Below are positions 1-6,169 of a DNA stretch of 6,611 bases, in pieces. The position numbers and the translations under genes are program-made. Each line of letters begins with the position of its first letter. Position 1 is the stretch's first letter. This DNA comes from M3007 sp040397785 (GTDB taxonomy: Bacteria > Bacteroidota > Bacteroidia > Chitinophagales > Saprospiraceae): the NCBI GenBank assembly GCA_040397785.1, contig JBBAVI010000164.1:1-6611 (forward strand), read 5' to 3'. The notes under the pieces are model-generated. The model was not told where the DNA came from and did no database searches. It saw only the letters and a list, made by a program, of their open reading frames with translations.

Positions 1-1273
1 CGATATGAATGCCACCTGCTAGTAAAAAAGGGTACGGGAAATGGTGCAACAGGCTAAAATCAAGGTTTTGCCCACTGCCGGGTTGCGGACCATCCAATAT
101 AAACAAATCAACATCGCCCGCGAAGGCTTCCAGGCGGTCAAGGTCGGCCGAGGAACGAATAGGAGCGGCTAAAAAGACCTTTTGCTTGAGCGTACGAACA
201 AATGCTGGTGAAACATCGTCGGCATATAATTGTACGATTTTAAAAGGAAATCGTTTAAGCACCGTTAAAATTTCGGCGACCGGATTTCGATAAAATACCG
301 CCACTGGTTCTGCGAAAGATGCGTTTTTCAAGATGTCCGGTGTCAAATCGGGGAAGGAACGCTTGCTCAGGGGCGAAAAGTTGATGCCTACATAATCCGC
401 CTTGGCAAATGTTAACTGCACTGGTGTTCGAAGACCGCACGCCTTGAACAACAAACGACCTGCTGTGCAAAATCGGGTGGCTAGATTAGGGCCCGCCGTG
501 CGCATCAGTCCGGTGCCGATTAAAAATCCGTCGGCCCCGCGCACCATTTGAAATTCTTTATCGCTGTGTATGCCCGATTCTGCGATCAAAAAACGATTAT
601 TTGAATATTTTGCAAGCGCATTTACCCGATTCAGCGCCGTACGAAAGGTTTTCAAATCGCGGTTGTTTACCCCCAAAACGGGAAAATCTAAATGGGCGAT
701 GGGTTCCAGTTCTTCGGCACTGTGTACTTCTACGAGTACGCCCAATCCCAAGTCTTCTGCGGTTCTTCGAAGATTTTCGAGTTGTTCCGGCGATAAAATG
801 GCGGCGATCAGTAAAATTAAATCTGCACCATGTAGTGCAGCTAGATAAATCTGGATTGGGTCGAGGATAAAATCTTTTTGCAGTAGCAAAACCTCCTGGT
901 AACCCGTTTCTGCCATGTGATCGCGCACCATGCGGACCTGCAATAAATCGGCATAAGTGCCCCCAAAAAACTCGGTATCCGTTAGCACCGAAATAGCTGA
1001 TGCGCCTGCCGACACGTAATAATTTATTTGGGCCGATAAATCCGCATGTTCATTGATCCAGCCTTCCGAGGGGCTTTTTCGCTTAAATTCGGTGATAAAA
1101 AAGGGTTGTTTGAGCGCACGCGCCTCCGCAAGCGCCTGATAAAAAAGCAGCGGTGTTTTGTACGTACGCGCACGCAGCGCCTGCCCGCGCAAGGTTTCTA
1201 GTTCGTGTTGCTCGTATAAAGTATTGATTTCGTTGCGTTTATGCGCAACAATTGTTTCAAGAATATTGTCCAT
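1..1273 (-). CDS. trpCF: Bifunctional indole-3-glycerol-phosphate synthase / phosphoribosylanthranilate isomerase (TrpC-TrpF fusion), 3' end cut off
   Basis: An uninterrupted frame of 424 codons runs from the ATG at 1273 off the left edge, so the C-terminus is missing. Residues 1 to about 260 are indole-3-glycerol-phosphate synthase. Visible motifs are TEFKRKSPS (E62, K64, S67), SVLTDTEFFGG (96-105), QKDF (K133), VEVHS (E182), GVNNRDL (N203) and AESGI (E232, S233), so every catalytic position I know for this family is kept. From about residue 272 phosphoribosylanthranilate isomerase begins: KACG (putative catalytic Cys279), ADYVGINF (292-299), SKRS (Arg305), FILDG with putative acid Asp394, PGSGQNLDF and LLAGGI (417-422). 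The two enzymes catalyse successive cytoplasmic steps, from phosphoribosylanthranilate to indole-3-glycerol phosphate. The order TrpC then TrpF matches the fusion known from enterobacteria. It starts 10 bp after trpGD, so the two are almost certainly cotranscribed. The TrpF half is the more divergent: the family's VQLHG motif reads VQLYA and KICG reads KACG. Up to about 40 residues seem to be missing. Confidence 0.95.
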   Translation of the reverse strand, partial: MDNILETIVAHKRNEINTLYEQHELETLRGQALRARTYKTPLLFYQALAEARALKQPFFITEFKRKSPSEGWINEHADLSAQINYYVSAGASAISVLTDTEFFGGTYADLLQVRMVRDHMAETGYQEVLLLQKDFILDPIQIYLAALHGADLILLIAAILSPEQLENLRRTAEDLGLGVLVEVHSAEELEPIAHLDFPVLGVNNRDLKTFRTALNRVNALAKYSNNRFLIAESGIHSDKEFQMVRGADGFLIGTGLMRTAGPNLATRFCTAGRLLFKACGLRTPVQLTFAKADYVGINFSPLSKRSFPDLTPDILKNASFAEPVAVFYRNPVAEILTVLKRFPFKIVQLYADDVSPAFVRTLKQKVFLAAPIRSSADLDRLEAFAGDVDLFILDGPQPGSGQNLDFSLLHHFPYPFLLAGGIHI

Positions 1274-1283
1274 GATGGTGGGA

Positions 1284-2942
1284 TTAAACTATTTGCAAGG
1301 CCGGAGCGCCCATTACTTGCTTGTACGTGTCGAGTACTTGTCCGGCAGCGCCTTCAAAAATCAGTTGTTTCATTTTTTGATAGGCTTCCGGGAGGGGTAT
1401 TTCTTCCACAAATTTGGTGTAAATAAAGGCTGCATTTACCGCAACCAATTGATAATGTTCGGTTTCTGGCAAGCCTTGCAGGATTTTTTCGGCGATGCTC
1501 AGGCTGTCTTTTGGATGATCGGCGCGCACCTTGTCGAAGGGAATCGGATCAATGCCAAAATCGGTCGGGGTAATTTCGTATTCCATTTTTCTGCCTGCGC
1601 GGTACTCCAGCACGCGGGTAGGCGCACTTACCGATATTTCATCCAATCCGTCCCAGCCGCGCACTACAATCAGGTGGGTTTTGCCCATTTTAATACCTGT
1701 TTCGAAGATAATATCCATAAGTTCGGCAAAGGCTGTGCCGATAAACTGTCGTTTGGGTAAAACGGGGTTTACAAGCGGACCCAGTACGTTGAACACCGTG
1801 GGAACCCCGATTTTACTACGCACCGGAGCAAAATGTCGGAAAACAGGATGTACTTCGGGGGCAAATAAAAAGGCTAAATTGGTTTCGTCCAGCGTTTCCT
1901 GGGCTTTTTGCGCATCAAAATGAATCGGCACTTGTAGCGCTTCCAGCAAGTTAAAACTGCCAAAACGCCCTGCCGCGGCCCGGTTTCCGTGTTTGGCAAT
2001 GGGCAAACCACAATGCGCGAGCAACAAACTGGTGAGCGTAGAAGTATTGATGCGTGGTAAGCCGGAGCCGCCTGTGCCGCAAATATCTACCGCGCCTTGT
2101 GGGGCTAGTAGCGGAAGTCGTTTGGCCAAAAAATGTGCGGTAGGGGTTGCTAAATCCGTTTCCGGTTGAAAAAGGGCCTCAATAAATTGCGCCAGGGTAT
2201 CTGCATTGCGCAATTGGTAACTCAGCGACACGAGCAGAATTTGTTTTTGATCGTCGGATAACTGACCTTCTTCAAGGACTTCAAAGAAATGACGGAGTTG
2301 CGCGGTTGTAATTGGACTGCCTTGCTGCAATTTTTTGGAAAGCGCGTGGTAAATACAGTTTCCGGCCGACAATCGTCCTTCGATCACATTGCGCAGCATC
2401 CGCATGCCCACGCTGTGTTGCATACTTAGCACCGATTCGGGGTGAAACTGAATGCCTTCAATGGGAAAACGCTTGTGCCGAATGCCCATTACCGTGCCAT
2501 CTGCTGCCCGGGCGCTCACTTCAAGGTCGGGCGAAACCACGTCGGCTGCCCAGGAATGATACCGCGCCACCTTGCATTGGGTTTCGATGCCGGTGAAAAT
2601 GCCGCGTCCGTCGTGGTCGATGGGAACCGATTTGCCGTGTACCGGGGCGATATTGGCAAGCGTGCCGCCAAAAAACTCAATCAGCGCCTGGTGGCCGAGG
2701 CAAACGCCCAGGATGGGTTTGGTTTGGTAAAAACGGGCAATAATGGCCATTAAATTGCCTGCGTTGCGCGGAACCGATGGTCCGGGCGACAAAACCAGCA
2801 AGTCAAAATCTATTGCGTCGAGTGCAGCGGGATCCACGGTGTTGCGGTACACTTGCACGGAACAGCCGAGTTGGCGGAAGAAGTCGACCAAATTATAGGT
2901 AAAAGAATCGAAATTATCGATCAGGAGCACTTTTTGCAGCAT
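1284..2942 (-). CDS. trpGD: Bifunctional anthranilate synthase glutamine amidotransferase / anthranilate phosphoribosyltransferase (TrpG-TrpD fusion)
   Basis: 552 residues, complete. Residues 1 to about 190 are a class I glutamine amidotransferase: DNFDSFTYNL (9-18), LSPGP (51-55), GVCLGHQ with nucleophile Cys81, and QFHPES with His167 and Glu169. It would feed ammonia to a separate TrpE. Residues from about 195 are anthranilate phosphoribosyltransferase, which joins anthranilate to PRPP: GTGGSG (289-294), NTST (299-302), KHGNR (317-321), HFAPVRSKIG (370-379, including the expected anthranilate-contacting Arg375), FNVLGPLVNP (384-393) and DGLDE (431-435, metal-binding acids). Both halves are full length. 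Two active-site features are odd: the usual GTGGD Asp is Ser293, and the usual Ser-rich stretch after KHGNR reads AAAGRFGS (322-329). The start gives a normal TrpG N-terminus and follows a plausible promoter by about 40 bp. No trpE lies upstream; the next gene on this strand is unrelated. The same fusion occurs in some enterobacteria. Confidence 0.97.
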   Translation of the reverse strand: MLQKVLLIDNFDSFTYNLVDFFRQLGCSVQVYRNTVDPAALDAIDFDLLVLSPGPSVPRNAGNLMAIIARFYQTKPILGVCLGHQALIEFFGGTLANIAPVHGKSVPIDHDGRGIFTGIETQCKVARYHSWAADVVSPDLEVSARAADGTVMGIRHKRFPIEGIQFHPESVLSMQHSVGMRMLRNVIEGRLSAGNCIYHALSKKLQQGSPITTAQLRHFFEVLEEGQLSDDQKQILLVSLSYQLRNADTLAQFIEALFQPETDLATPTAHFLAKRLPLLAPQGAVDICGTGGSGLPRINTSTLTSLLLAHCGLPIAKHGNRAAAGRFGSFNLLEALQVPIHFDAQKAQETLDETNLAFLFAPEVHPVFRHFAPVRSKIGVPTVFNVLGPLVNPVLPKRQFIGTAFAELMDIIFETGIKMGKTHLIVVRGWDGLDEISVSAPTRVLEYRAGRKMEYEITPTDFGIDPIPFDKVRADHPKDSLSIAEKILQGLPETEHYQLVAVNAAFIYTKFVEEIPLPEAYQKMKQLIFEGAAGQVLDTYKQVMGAPALQIV

Positions 2943-2982
2943 GGGTAGCGATGTTGTGTATTAATGTATCGGTACGATGATG

Positions 2983-2990
2983 CAAAGATA
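2983..2990 (-). promoter_or_regulatory. Putative -7 element of the trpGD-trpCF promoter
   Basis: On the minus strand this reads TATCTTTG, an exact match to the TAnnTTTG -7 consensus of Bacteroidota promoters. It ends 40 bp before the trpGD start codon. I see no convincing TTG/TTTG at the expected upstream distance; that stretch is a C-rich tract on the transcribed strand. With a leader this short there is no room for a classical Trp leader peptide and attenuator. The assignment rests on a motif match and position only. Confidence 0.5.
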
Positions 2991-3056
2991 GGTTGAGGAT
3001 TTGGATTTTGGGTGTTTGGGTGGGGGAATATTTTTTTACAATGGGCTACAAATGCA

Positions 3057-3073
3057 TGACTTCTCCGAAGTCA
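3057..3073. repeat. Perfect 7-bp inverted repeat with 3-base loop
   Basis: TGACTTC, then TCC, then GAAGTCA: a perfect 7-bp stem with a 3-base loop. It lies 22 bp past the stop codon of the small exported-protein gene on the minus strand and upstream of the trp promoter. It may act as a weak terminator or transcript-end stabiliser for that gene, but no T-run follows directly in either direction. It could equally be a copy of a short dispersed palindrome; copy number in the genome would decide. Confidence 0.5.
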
Positions 3074-3095
3074 AGATGATTTGGGTATATTTTGA

Positions 3096-3683
3096 CTAGT
3101 ATAGGGTTATAACGGGTGTTGAGAAGGTTAAGCTACATTTGGCGGAGTAATCGAAAAAAAGACAAAGATTAAACTCGTAATTACCCGGATGATCAGGCGG
3201 CTGAACCATGATAAAATCCACTTCTTTGTTCGTTTTTGAATATTTATTAAAACTAGCCGTTGAAACTTCGGTATAGGATGGCAGATTGGTTGATGGCGTG
3301 TAGGTAATTTCCTTAAAATAATCATTTAGGGAAACGCCTGCAGGATGGGATGGGTCAAAATCCTGCAAGCAGGTTATACGCAGATTAGTTACACGGTTGC
3401 CAAATGAAGAAAGTTGGGGCTCAAATCCACATTTAAGATTATTTTCATAGGCTGAAATATAGGTAGTATACAAGATCCCTAATCCGAACGCATTCATAAG
3501 GGCTTTATTTGTCGTAAGGGGAATTGGTTCTTTTCCACTGTTATCCAATGTAACTAACTGCCAATTTGATTGCTCGAACTCTGGGCTGGATGCAGCATCA
3601 CAGTCGGAAACACAATGGATCTGACTGAAAATTACCCATAAGGCAATGGGTATTGCGAATAATTTTGTTTTTAGGGTAGGCAT
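3096..3683 (-). CDS. Small exported protein of unknown function, possible lipoprotein (DUF5034-like pattern)
   Basis: 195 residues from the start chosen here. The frame opens further up, with an ATG at 3731, but the ATG at 3683 puts a typical signal peptide at the very N-terminus: Lys5 and Lys7, then the hydrophobic stretch LFAIPIALWVIF (8-19), then SQIHC. Cys24 could be a lipidated cysteine, although His at -1 is a poor lipobox; cleavage by signal peptidase I is the alternative. The mature part has several further cysteines, is rich in Ser, Thr, Asn, Tyr and Phe, and has no enzyme motif I recognise. The stretch DFDPSHPAGVSLNDYF and the ending TFSTPVITLY resemble, from memory, small Bacteroidota lipoproteins grouped as DUF5034; I cannot verify this. 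It stands alone between the trp operon and a divergent lipid cluster, so context gives no function. It probably resides in the cell envelope. Confidence 0.7.
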   Translation of the reverse strand: MPTLKTKLFAIPIALWVIFSQIHCVSDCDAASSPEFEQSNWQLVTLDNSGKEPIPLTTNKALMNAFGLGILYTTYISAYENNLKCGFEPQLSSFGNRVTNLRITCLQDFDPSHPAGVSLNDYFKEITYTPSTNLPSYTEVSTASFNKYSKTNKEVDFIMVQPPDHPGNYEFNLCLFFDYSAKCSLTFSTPVITLY

Positions 3684-3756
3684 GAGGTTGGAGTTTTGAT
3701 ACATGTATGAATCAAGCAAAAAGAGCGCCAATTTGCGTTGTTTTCAAAATACAGTG

Positions 3757-3788
3757 TTTGGCGCAAAACAAATATTGCCCTATACTTG
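3757..3788 (+). promoter_or_regulatory. Putative promoter of the desaturase-ketosynthase operon
   Basis: TTTG at 3757-3760, a 20-bp spacer, then TATACTTG at 3781-3788. This fits the Bacteroidota pattern TTTG followed by TAnnTTTG at about 17-23 bp, with one mismatch (C for T) in the -7 element. Transcription would start near 3795, leaving a leader of about 70 bases before the ATG at 3865. No ribosome-binding sequence stands out before that ATG, as is common in this phylum. Confidence 0.5.
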
Positions 3789-3800
3789 TGCCAACAAATC

Positions 3801-3814
3801 GCCACAGCGGTGGC
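3801..3814. repeat. Inverted repeat in the putative leader of the desaturase operon
   Basis: GCCAC, AGCG, GTGGC: perfect 5-bp arms around a 4-base loop; read as a 14-mer, 12 of 14 positions are palindromic. It lies just downstream of the putative -7 element at 3781-3788, where an operator or a 5' leader hairpin would sit. The region also lies upstream of the divergent minus-strand gene. There is no direct evidence that a regulator binds it. Confidence 0.35.
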
Positions 3815-3864
3815 TATAATCAGAAACAAGGTCCCCAAATGAATCATAGGTTAATATTGCAAAT

Positions 3865-4980
3865 ATGGTCAATTTGTTTTTAGCGATTTTGCTACTGTTG
3901 CTTTTGGTCTTGGCGGAGATTTTTTACCTAAAATACGTTGAAAAAGAGCCTATCCCCTGGCGCGAAATTGTTTTCAACCTCAATTCGAGCCATGTCATGA
4001 CCTGGGTTGGTCGCGGTATTGAAGTAGTTGGTTTTAATTTTGTGTTGCGCCATGCCAGCTTAGGCCTGGTCACGCAACTGCCGGTTGTTGCACAATGGGT
4101 TTTCACTTTATTTGCCTGGGATTTATGCTTTTATTGGATGCACCGTTGGCACCACAAATATGCTTTTCTCTGGGCGGTGCATGTCGTACACCACGAAGGC
4201 GAGCATTTTAGCCTTTCGCTTGGTATCCGCAATTCCTGGTATTCTTCGCTTACGGCTTTGCCTTTTTTCCTGCCTTTAGCGATTTTGGGTGTTCCGATTG
4301 AGCAGTTTTTTCTGCTGGGCGCGTTGCATTATTTTATTCAGTTTTACAATCACAATCGGGTGGTGCAAAAGTCAGGTTGGCTGGAATACATCCTGGTTAC
4401 GCCGTCGCATCATCGGGTGCATCATGGCTGTAATCCGGAGTATCGGGACAAAAATTGCGGCGGCACCTTTGCAATTTGGGATAAACTGTTTGGTACGTTT
4501 CAGGAAGAACGCCCTGATATCATTATAAAATATGGCGTCCATCAGAAAACGCCGACCAACCATCCTTTTTGGGCCAATAATCTACCCTTTTTAAAATATG
4601 TTTTCAAAATTGCCCCGCCTGCTTTTTTTGCCCGGATTTATGCAAAAAATCCGAAGCAAATCAGCGATTTTTTGATTGCATTGGGTGGCTTTTTACAGTT
4701 TCTCTTATTGGTTTTTTACATTTATCAGGAAGACAAATGGTCTGGCATCGCTGCGTTTTCGCTCTTTGCTTTGCTGTTAGGGGGCACCTTTGCCATCGCA
4801 GGTTTGTATGAAAATTACCGTTGGGGCACCTGGTTGTGGTTGCTTTTATCGGTCGCGATGGTTGGTTTTTTGGCGTATTTTTTGGTTTTCCAATGGGCGT
4901 TTATACTGCTTACCGGACTGTTCTTAGTACATGCCGTTTGGGTGGCCGAGTACCAGTTTTCATCCGTTTTTTCAAATTAA
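3865..4980 (+). CDS. Membrane di-iron oxygenase, sterol desaturase / fatty acid hydroxylase superfamily, alkylglycerol-monooxygenase-like
   Basis: 371 residues. The superfamily's histidine clusters are all present: HRWHH (93-97), HVVHH (106-110), His163 in YNHNR, and SHHRVHHG (181-188); they bind the di-iron centre on the cytoplasmic face. A membrane helix starts the protein (about 4-22), further hydrophobic stretches lie around 48-62, 76-92 and 128-155, and the last 100 residues hold about four more (roughly 268-287, 294-313, 322-341, 344-360). The segment from LVTPSHHRVHHG through DKNCGG and IWDKLFGTF, then YGV with WANN, closely matches the alkylglycerol monooxygenase (TMEM195) branch rather than true sterol C4 or C5 oxidases. 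The family name does not imply sterols; likely substrates are ether lipids, long-chain alcohols or acyl chains. It is the first gene of a probable operon, ending 7 bp before a ketosynthase gene, which supports a lipid role. The exact substrate is unknown. Confidence 0.93.
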   Translation: MVNLFLAILLLLLLVLAEIFYLKYVEKEPIPWREIVFNLNSSHVMTWVGRGIEVVGFNFVLRHASLGLVTQLPVVAQWVFTLFAWDLCFYWMHRWHHKYAFLWAVHVVHHEGEHFSLSLGIRNSWYSSLTALPFFLPLAILGVPIEQFFLLGALHYFIQFYNHNRVVQKSGWLEYILVTPSHHRVHHGCNPEYRDKNCGGTFAIWDKLFGTFQEERPDIIIKYGVHQKTPTNHPFWANNLPFLKYVFKIAPPAFFARIYAKNPKQISDFLIALGGFLQFLLLVFYIYQEDKWSGIAAFSLFALLLGGTFAIAGLYENYRWGTWLWLLLSVAMVGFLAYFLVFQWAFILLTGLFLVHAVWVAEYQFSSVFSN

Positions 4981-4987
4981 ACAGAAC

Positions 4988-6001
4988 ATGCACGCAACAA
5001 TTTTTGCCGATATAGGCGCTTATATACCGGCGCGAAAAGTCGACAATGCGGAAATAGAGGACCGTGTCAATCATCGCAAAAAACTGCTTCCGGAAGGTGC
5101 GTTAATGCGCCTTTTTGGTTGCGAAACGCGCTATTATGCCGCTCCGCAGGAGCAAACAAGTGATCTTGCAGCCCAAGCCGCGATGCCGATCGTGGAAAAA
5201 TACGGCAGTAACAACATCGATTTTTTGATTTTTGCGTCGGCTTCGAGTGATTTGCTCGAACCCGCAACGGCGAATATTGTACAACAAAAATTGGGTTTGC
5301 GTTGCCCAGTGATGGACGTGAAAAATGCTTGCAACAGTTTTGTGTCGGGTTTGCAAACGGCAGATGCGATGATTCAAGCAGGATTTTATGAACAAATTCT
5401 CATTGTTACGGGCGAGCGCCTGAGCAGTGTGATTAATTTTGAAATTCAAGATGCGGCCCATTTGCGGCGGTCGTTGGCCGCTTTTAGTTTGGGCGATGCG
5501 GGGACGGCGGTTTTAGTGGCGAAAAACCCTAAAAATTCAGGAAAAGATGTTGGTTCTGGTATTAAAAAACAACGTTTTATGAGCTTGGGCGAACACTGGG
5601 ATTTATGCACCGTGAAAGGCGGCGGCTCGATGTTTTTGCACGACATATCAAAGAATTTTTTTGAAGGACAAACGAAAGAACTTGGCTTGGTGATTCATCG
5701 GGAAGCCGCAAGGTTTGTTCAGGTTTTTTTTGCAGAACACAATACGGCTCCCCATTATTACGACCATATTTTTACGCATCAAGTCGCCGAAAGTGCCTTA
5801 GACCTGATTAGTCAGGAAATGGCTTTGCCTTTAGATCGGATCAGCCGTACTTTTCGTGAGTATGGCAATACAGCCGCCGCCTCTATTCCTCTTTCGATAC
5901 ACAAGTCCTTGAAGAACAATACTCTGAACCGCGGTGATAAGGTTTTGATTTTGGGTTTGGCAGCAGGTGTGAGCATATCCGCTCAAAGCCTGATTTGGTG
6001 A
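4988..6001 (+). CDS. Ketosynthase III-like thiolase-fold acyl condensing enzyme, OleA-like
   Basis: 337 residues from the ATG at 4988. An in-frame ATG at 4931 would overlap the upstream gene by 50 bp and add 19 residues unlike the family, so it is rejected. The triad is clear: Cys115 in DVKNACNSF, His264 in FTHQVAES and Asn294 in EYGNTAAASIP. TGER (141-144), FSLGDAGTAV (166-175) and GLAAGVS (323-329) are conserved fold elements. Glu91 in LEPATA lies 24 residues before the cysteine and aligns with OleA Glu117, the glutamate proposed as the base for joining two acyl chains; E. coli FabH lacks an equivalent. This points to Claisen condensation of acyl-CoA or acyl-ACP substrates rather than ordinary fatty-acid initiation. 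The gene starts 7 bp after the membrane oxygenase stop, implying cotranscription, and precedes an OleC-like adenylating enzyme. A FabH-type role, or starter-unit loading in another lipid pathway, remains possible. The ketosynthase III call is firm, the OleA function moderate. Confidence 0.95.
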   Translation: MHATIFADIGAYIPARKVDNAEIEDRVNHRKKLLPEGALMRLFGCETRYYAAPQEQTSDLAAQAAMPIVEKYGSNNIDFLIFASASSDLLEPATANIVQQKLGLRCPVMDVKNACNSFVSGLQTADAMIQAGFYEQILIVTGERLSSVINFEIQDAAHLRRSLAAFSLGDAGTAVLVAKNPKNSGKDVGSGIKKQRFMSLGEHWDLCTVKGGGSMFLHDISKNFFEGQTKELGLVIHREAARFVQVFFAEHNTAPHYYDHIFTHQVAESALDLISQEMALPLDRISRTFREYGNTAAASIPLSIHKSLKNNTLNRGDKVLILGLAAGVSISAQSLIW

Positions 6002-6006
6002 AATAA

Positions 6007-6124
6007 TCCACACAAAGTGGTGATAAACGTTGCTGGATGCTAATCCTCTAAAAATAAATGCTGGTATATTGTCCACACAAAGTAGTTTTGAAAACGGCTG
6101 GATTCTAATCCATCGAAAATCAAT
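6007..6124. repeat. Two degenerate direct repeats of 65-bp period between the ketosynthase and ligase genes
   Basis: The unit at 6007-6059 recurs without gaps at 6072-6124; by eye about 39 of 53 positions agree. The best blocks are TCCACACAAAGT (6007 and 6072), GCTGGAT (6032 and 6097) and CTAATCC (6040 and 6105). Each copy carries an inverted repeat: TGGATT-CT-AATCCA at 6099-6112 in the second, GGAT-gcta-ATCC at 6035-6046 in the first. Just past the second copy, ATCCATCGA (6108-6116) recurs at 6130-6138. The repeats fill most of the 168-bp gap. They could be a dispersed intergenic repeat, a paired binding site, or remains of a small duplication. Confidence 0.7.
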
Positions 6125-6169
6125 TTTTTATCCATCGATCCTTCAAATCCGTTTAAATCAGGGTATACG

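Noticed and set aside
1158..1760. Open frame of 200 codons on the plus strand, opposite trpCF and trpGD
   Set aside because: It lies wholly antisense to two genes with strong family motifs, spans their junction, and its translation has no recognisable domain; such frames arise by codon bias of the true strand.
1531..2753. Further plus-strand frames (1531-1923, 2312-2596, 2442-2753) opposite trpGD
   Set aside because: Antisense shadows of the TrpG and TrpD domains, with no family resemblance.
2943..2982. Trp leader peptide and attenuator before trpGD
   Set aside because: The leader is about 40 bases or less, with no short Trp-rich frame and no competing hairpins.
3009..3026. G-rich tract (GGG, GGG, GGGGG) upstream of the trp promoter as a possible G-quadruplex
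   Set aside because: Only three runs of three or more G are present, so a standard four-tract quadruplex is not supported.
3684..3731. N-terminal extension of the small exported protein from the ATG at 3731
   Set aside because: It would put 16 residues ahead of a well-formed signal peptide that begins at the ATG at 3683.
4931..4987. Earlier in-frame ATG for the ketosynthase gene
   Set aside because: It would overlap the oxygenase gene by 50 bp and add residues unlike the family; the ATG at 4988 gives a normal N-terminus and a 7-bp gap.
6083..6090. TAGTTTTG, a match to the TAnnTTTG -7 element, as a promoter for the ligase gene
   Set aside because: No TTG lies at the right upstream distance, and the first repeat copy lacks the motif, so it may be chance.
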